DNA of 64,000 bases from Catonia carolina (lineage: Eukaryota > Arthropoda > Insecta > Hemiptera > Achilidae): contig JAQMRL010000016.1 of NCBI GenBank assembly GCA_035578175.1, forward strand, positions 3,349,501 through 3,413,500, in the 5' to 3' direction. Below the pieces are notes generated by a model. The model had not been told where the DNA came from and did no database searches. It worked only from the letters and a program-made list of their open reading frames with translations. Of the stretch, positions 58,650 through 64,000 are shown one piece after another (position 1 is the first letter of the stretch; each line of letters opens with the position of its first letter). A program made the translations under genes and the position numbers.

Positions 58650-60955
58650 ATGAAATTCTGGGAATATAAGACTTAACAAAATTAAGAATAATTTCTTAAC
58701 GAATGATTTAAAAAAACAAAAAAAAATGCAAAGATCAAAGACCATAAGTTACTAAGCCATCGAAAGTTACTACTTAAAATGGTACAAAAATGAATAAAAT
58801 AATAAAACGAAAAATAACTATTATTTTATATCGATTCTTATCTTTCCGCAAGATACAAAGTTCTTGAAAGAACTAATTGTTATTTTAAATAGTACACTCA
58901 AGTACAGATTTAAAATCACAACAAACAATAAACAACGCCCACGCATAGTTTAGTCATCCAATGATCGTTGAGTGCTCGGCCAGTGCACAATGTCAAAGTG
59001 GGCCAAACTGGCTTACCGTATACAAATTGGTAGAAATAGCAAATTGACGTTTATAAGTACGATTCTGCCATTGCGCAAAATTTTTCTTTTAAGAAATATA
59101 AAAAGTAATTTGGTTATTAGAAATAGGTATTAGTTTGAAGAATTTAACTCGTATAATTAATTTTATTATTCTTATACAGTACATTGTAATTACACGGTGA
59201 AATTTTTTTAAAATTCAAGAAAACATACCTCAGGCAAACACCTTTATCATTATAATGTTAGTAATTCTAATATTAATAAAAATGAAAAGTAATCTACTAA
59301 TTGTGATCTTTACTTTTTGAATTTATTAACAATGGTTGATTTGTTACAATTTTTGAAAAATCATCGAAAAATGGCAGTCCACGGGCAAAACTATATTTGG
59401 GAACATGGATAGAACAATCGGGTGACCAAACAAGAGAAATAAGAACGAGGATAGAGATAGCCAGATCAACATTTGTAAGGATGAAGAAGTTATTTGCAAG
59501 TCGGGATATCAACATGGAACTTAAGATGAGGATGCTGCGTTGTTACGTTTTTTCCACGCTCTTGTATGGGGTTGAAGCATGGACCCTCAAGAAGAACCAC
59601 ATCGACAAACTACAAGCATTCGAGATGTGGTGTTACCGTAGAATGTGGCGTATTCCCTGGACGGATAAAGTTAGTAATGCCGAAGTGCTGATCCGGATGC
59701 AGAAGAAATGCGAAATCATTAACACCATAAAAAGAAGAAGCTTCAATATCTGGGTCATATAATGAGAGGACAGAAATACAAGCTTCTTCAACTGATAGTC
59801 CAGGGAAAAATTAGTGGAGGGCGGAGCATCGGAAGACGCCGTGTGTCCTGGCTGAAGAACCTGAGGGATTGGTTTGACTGTGGCAGTGTTCAACTGTTCA
59901 GAGCTGCAGTCGACAAGGTCCGGATTGCTGTGATGATAGCAAACCTCCGATAGGAGATGCACTATAAGAAGAGAAGACGGGCAAAACTGCAAAAAAAGTG
60001 TCAGTCTTAAAAGAAAAGTGTTAAAGGGAGTCGGAAGGGCCTATATCGATAATGTTAAATTAGCCATTTTTGATGTACCTTTTTGAGAAAACTGTGAGAG
60101 ATACAACTGCGAAACTGTTTTTATTTGAAAATACACATCTTCTTTAAAATTTGTTGAAAGTCTTTAATTTGATTGACTAAAATTAAAAAAAAAAAAAAAA
60201 CTAGTATTATAATAACGAACTAATAACTAACAACAACGCGCAGAAGTACCGGCAGATCGCTTGCTCACGCTCGATTGCATCGATGCTGTAAAAGCCGATA
60301 TATTCGATAATCTGGCAACATTAGGACTATGAGTGTACTCTATTAGATTCAGAATGAACTAAATTAAGTGACAGCATAGACAGCAATCGTATACGATACG
60401 AGCCAATGGATATAAAACCAAGTGAAATAGGCACCCATATCGTATACAGGTGCCGTCAAGTCGATCAAAATGGCACGCCCGGAACGTATATACGGGTGCC
60501 GTCCTGAAAAAGTTAAGAAAAATGTGGGACAAAGTTAACGTAATCGGTATTATGCAAGTTAAGAGTCCCTAATTTTCTGGGTCAAAAATTGATTAAAAAA
60601 TGTCCGAGCACAATGTCTTTACCTGCTGAGGGGTTACAACATATTTTCAGAATTTTGTGCCCCCCCTCTGGGGGGATAATTTCCAGACTTAGCCCATTAC
60701 ATTTAACTTTACAATATAAGATGATTTCCCCTAGGTATTTAAATTTTTCTACAATTTTAATTTATTATTTTCAAATGATATATCCTTTACGATTGGTGTG
60801 TCAGTCATTAGGATTCCAGGTTTTCGTACATATTCTAGCCTGTTTTCCCTGTCATAACTTTTAGAAATAATGCCTGTTGTTTTAAGTTTTAGTAGAAAGT
60901 GAGAAATTTAACGTTTAGTTTTAAGTAAATATAAGTGGACAACACCTGAACTGAA
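58650..60955. other. Tudor gene intron
   Basis: Holds the LINE relic at 59340-59965. The rest is unassigned, including a less AT-rich stretch at about 60235-60500. Confidence 0.6.
59340..59965 (+). pseudogene. RTE/craTE-like reverse transcriptase tail
   Basis: 59397-59762 and 59762-59950 in two frames: KYLGTWI-like start, RCYVFSTLLYGVEAWTL, FEMWCYRRMWRIPW and GRRRVSWLKNLRDW. This is the familiar C-terminal end of RTE-type LINEs. One frameshift at about 59760. Confidence 0.85.
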
Positions 60956-60960
60956 CTTAC

Positions 60961-61128
60961 CTTATTGTTAGTAACTTCCTTTGATACTCCACTGTCGACA
61001 AACAGAACCAGTGATCCATCTGTGCCGTTTTTACTGATGACAGATGCTCTTTGCCATGACGTACCGTCGATTGTCGAAATGCATAACAAGTTGTCCGTTA
61101 TGTTATCAGTCTCAACATTCTTCATGTT
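60961..61128 (-). CDS. Tudor gene exon: first half of Tudor domain 1
   Basis: On the - strand the acceptor CAG ends at 61129 after a T-rich tract, and the donor GTAAGT starts at 60960. It is 56 codons, phase 0 at both ends (residues 25-80). It carries WQRA (49-52) and FVDSGV (67-72), where the other domains have WYRA and DYGN. The aromatic-cage Tyr and Asn positions are therefore replaced. Confidence 0.85.
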
Positions 61129-61571
61129 CTGAAAAAAAAAACCATTGTACACATTCAAATTAAAATTCGATACTTAAAACCGGATACTGTTCGTAGCGGC
61201 ATTGTAGCACGTTTACATCCGAATGTCCGTGAATAACACACTGTATTATTTCAGTTGGTGGGTGCTTTCATCAAAAAGAGAACGAAGCAAAGTCAGAGCG
61301 GGGAAATGTAATTTCTTCGAGCAGTGAAGGGCTGCACTCTTGAGGACAAGATAAGTGATGTTATAAGGCAAGAGTTGGAAAAATATTGAGCTTCGAGAAG
61401 ATCAATGAGTACAGAGTCAACTGGAGTAGTCATTTAGAGCACACAAAAGGAAGCCAATTTGCTTAGATAGGCAATGAATTATAAACCAAATGGTCGAAGG
61501 GGTGTTGGTTGCCCAAGGAGAAGTTGGTTTCCGGAACAGGCAGTACTGCTTAACCCGTGTATACACATATA

Positions 61572-62170
61572 CAGGGTGATTCATTTAAAAGTATCCCGCT
61601 GCATTTAACAGTGGCCTTTGGCACTCAATTGGATTCAAATAATAAATGAATTATTAGAATTACTTAATACATAATTTTACATATTTATTTAAAATTTATA
61701 TACAAATTTCAACTTCACCTTTACAGTAGATGCTGAAAGTGGCGTCCTTGAACGCTTACACATTTTTGCGCTCGTTCAATGTTATTAATGCACACACGAC
61801 ACAATACGGAAACGTCTATAGCTTGAATGGCTGTCACGATGTTATTCTTTACCTCATGTATACTGCGGGGGTTTGTTTGGCAAACAGTTCCTTTTAAATA
61901 ACCCCATAGAAAAAAATCGCACATACTAAAATCGGGTGAACAAGGAGGCCACAAATCTTTAATAACAACTCGCAGGGGAAAAGCCTGATTGATATGAGAT
62001 AGGGACTGGCGAGACGTGTGACATGTTGCACTATCTCGCTGGAAAAAATTGTACTCTATAATAATATAAATTGTACTATAAAGGCCAGTCGATCACATCG
62101 TGATCATTGCTGCCAATACAGCATATGAAAATTACTCGAGCGGCGGGCTACTTTTAAATGAATCACCCAG
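61572..62170 (-). mobile_element. Nonautonomous Tc1/mariner-like element, copy 2
   Basis: 599 bp, closely similar to 11047-11641 along its whole length, including the CCCAG end. TA flanks it on both sides. The - strand transposase tail is 61721-61954 (SPDFSMCDFFLWGYLK). It lies in an intron of the Tudor gene. Confidence 0.88.
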
Positions 62171-62329
62171 TATAAAGTACTGGGTGATTACAAATGAAAT
62201 AGACATTTTCAGTAGCCTCTAAAAAATTAAACTGGTGTATTTGAATACAGTAAATGACATACGTTAACAGGGAATTTTTTGAAATTTATGTTGGTATAAC
62301 GTTTGAAAATGACACCTAATAAATAACAG

Positions 62330-63044
62330 TTAGTGGAAAATTTAAATATCAGTAATAAAGTCTTACGTAAAAAGTTTAGTATGGAGTTGCAGGATTGTGT
62401 TGAAAATGATGATGCCTTCTTTCATCGCTTAATTTTCAGTGATGAATGTACGTTTCGCATTAGTGGAAAAGTTAATAGACATAATGTAAGAGAATATGAA
62501 GCACAGAAAACCCAAGAGCAAGTTTACAACATATAAGCAAATCCCCTAATGTGAACATACTTTGCACTGTATCACATGAAAAGGTTTATGGGTCGTTTTT
62601 GTTTTTTATGAAGTGTCTGTAACCGGAGTAATTTATTTGGACATGTTATATGAATGACTAATTCCTCAACTCCAGGAAGATAGTGACAACTTCATTTTTG
62701 TACAAGATGGCGTTCCGCCTCAATGGCACTCACAGATAAAATATTATCTGGATGAACACCTTTCTGGACCATAGATTGGCCGTATAAGTGAGGAAAATAT
62801 GGTGTACAAGCGTTGGCCACATCACAGTCCAGATTTAACACCATGTGACTACTTTTTATGAGGTCATGTAAAAGACAAAGTTTTTGTATCACCCTTTCTT
62901 GTCGATATCGATGATTTAAAACAACGCATAACAAAAATGCTCTCGCTATAGTTGACCACCATATGCTTGCATGTCTATGGGAAGAATTCGACAACTGTGT
63001 TGATATCTGTCGTGTTACAAACGGTGCACACACTGAATATTTAT
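62330..63044 (+). pseudogene. Broken DDE transposase
   Basis: Pieces of a Tc1/mariner-type transposase are readable with several stops and shifts. They include FSDECTF, SGKVNRHNVR, QDGVPPQWH and SPDLTPCDYF, so the three catalytic regions are in order. The first stretch is open (62333-62536) and the rest is interrupted. Confidence 0.82.
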
Positions 63045-63139
63045 GAATAAAAACCTAATGAATTCTTGTACATAATCATGTCAAGTTATCATCTTAACTT
63101 TTAAAAAATACATTTTCTATAAGCTATCAAAAGTGTCTA

Positions 63140-63486
63140 CAGTCCAGCCTTTCTTAGTTTGCTCCTAATGTAAACAAACAATGACGTCACTGAGCATGCG
63201 CATTATATCAAAATTTGTACACGCTGGTTAAAAAGTAACTACAAAATACTTTCAAAAGTATTTAAATACAAAATACTTTTTAAAGTATTTTTCTAAATGA
63301 AATTGTTAAGCTTACATCACATCATGACTGATGTTTTTAGTACTTTAAGTACTTATAATTTATATCATAGTTAACTTAATAGGAATACGACATCCGTAAA
63401 ATGGCAGACTCTAGCGTGCACCCTGTAGTAGGTGGCTTTTGTTTGTTGACAAAAGGAGGAGGAGCAAACTAACAACGGCTCAACTG
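63140..63486 (+). mobile_element. MITE R2, copy i, nested in transposon end
   Basis: CAGTCCAGCC to CTCAACTG with TA at 63138-63139 and 63487-63488. It splits the right inverted end of the element at 62180-63508. TGACGTCA at 63182-63189. Confidence 0.92.
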
Positions 63487-63927
63487 TACTTCATTTGTAA
63501 TCACTCGGTATACTAATTGAAAGGGAACATTATGGTTAACTAACAGTGCAATTGCAAAAAAGTAAATATAGTGTAATTATATAATAGTAAAATATAGTGT
63601 AAGTATAGTCTCACTCTTGAGGTTGGTAGCACTGTCAAATTTCTCTTCCCATCCTCACAGCCGATCCATACGCAAAAGGCATTCTAGTGACTCACTATTT
63701 ATAATATTATTTTTTTCTAAATATACTTTTCCCATCTCTCACTGTCATGTTAAAATAGTATCCACCTTCGAGTACACACATGTAATTGTTAACTTGTAAC
63801 TGATAACTCATCCCATTATAAATTCACTATTTTTACAACTATTTAAAAGAACAACAACAAGTGCAGCTAGACCATATATATGTAAAAATTAATAAATAAT
63901 TAAAAAATAAATGAGTAACGACTTTAC

Positions 63928-64000
63928 CTCAGGTGTGCCGGTGTAATTATCCAATTCTTGTTGAAGTTTCGCAACTTCGGCCGGTATAAGCTGAACGAAA
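63928..64000 (-). CDS. Tudor gene exon (right edge, truncated by window)
   Basis: On the - strand the donor GTAAAG starts at 63927. One base plus 24 codons are visible and end in phase 0. The reading (FVQLIPAEVAKLQQELDNY) is the lead-in helix seen before a Tudor fold. The acceptor lies beyond the window. Confidence 0.75.

Larger units (their letters stand above)
62180..63508 (+). mobile_element. Decayed Tc1/mariner-like element with nested MITE
   Basis: The left end CTGGGTGATTACAAATGAAATAGAC pairs with the right end near 63475-63508, with TA on both sides. MITE copy R2 (63140-63486) is inserted in the right inverted end. Without it the element is about 980 bp. A 5' fragment of the same family lies at about 9988-10160. 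Confidence 0.82.
49966..64000 (-). other. Gene B: multi-Tudor-domain protein gene (5' partial)
   Basis: Four exons on the - strand, read from the right edge to 49966, join in phase to give 1381 residues and a TAA stop. The product has six Tudor domains, five in one large exon. Each is followed by a nuclease-like half domain with a conserved W-S-A pattern, the extended-Tudor layout. Tudor domains of this class bind symmetrically dimethylated arginine on PIWI proteins and help build germ granules for the piRNA pathway. The tail is acidic and repetitive. The count of at least six fits Tudor/TDRD6-like or TDRD1-like proteins, but the N-terminus (MYND, RING or other) is outside the window, so the orthologue cannot be fixed. 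Confidence 0.92.

Overview
This is eukaryotic DNA, almost certainly from an insect. It is AT-rich, with spliced genes whose introns use GT/AG borders and T-rich acceptors, and with a dense mix of DNA transposons, MITEs, SINEs and non-LTR retrotransposons. One transposase starts with the arthropod-type helix-turn-helix region known as DUF4817. The repeat mix would suit a large-genome hemimetabolous insect such as a hemipteran, but I cannot fix the order from sequence alone. There is no bacterial-style gene organisation and no CRISPR array.

Two host genes converge. Gene A is on the + strand. Nine coding exons lie between 916 and 40508, and their splice phases agree at all eight junctions. They give the last 557 residues of a protein I do not recognise; its 5' part lies off the left edge. 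Gene B is on the - strand. Four exons lie between 64000 and 49966, again with matching phases at all three junctions. They give the last 1381 residues of a multi-Tudor protein with six Tudor domains and an acidic, internally repeated tail. By family this is a germ-granule or piRNA-pathway type protein (Tudor, TDRD1 or TDRD6-like); its N-terminus lies off the right edge.

The rest is mostly transposable elements. In the gene A introns (1-40 kb) these include a 0.9-kb repeat with 13-bp inverted ends (called R1 here), a 330-345 bp TA-inserting MITE that carries a CRE palindrome (R2), an (AAC)n-tailed SINE-like retroposon with clear target-site duplications (R3), a tRNA-derived SINE (R4), a relic DNA element with an NRF-1-like site (R5), foldback elements (R6), another MITE (R7) and a poly-A retroposon (R8). 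A near-complete non-LTR retrotransposon lies at about 30.4-35.8 kb. Its ORF1 carries a 2A-like motif, and a single in-frame TAG separates ORF1 from ORF2. A DD41D Tc1/mariner-superfamily transposon at 36522-39031 has an open transposase frame and nearly identical 489-bp inverted ends. The 40-64 kb region holds further transposase relics, a Tigger-like relic, foldbacks and gene B.

The points most worth a second look are the probably young DD41D element, the 2A/in-frame-stop design of the retrotransposon, the long hairpins built from transposon coding sequence, the dispersal of CRE and NRF-1-like sites by repeats, the repeated placement of transposon ends only 15-50 nt from exons, and the Tudor gene with one degenerate domain and a repeat tail.
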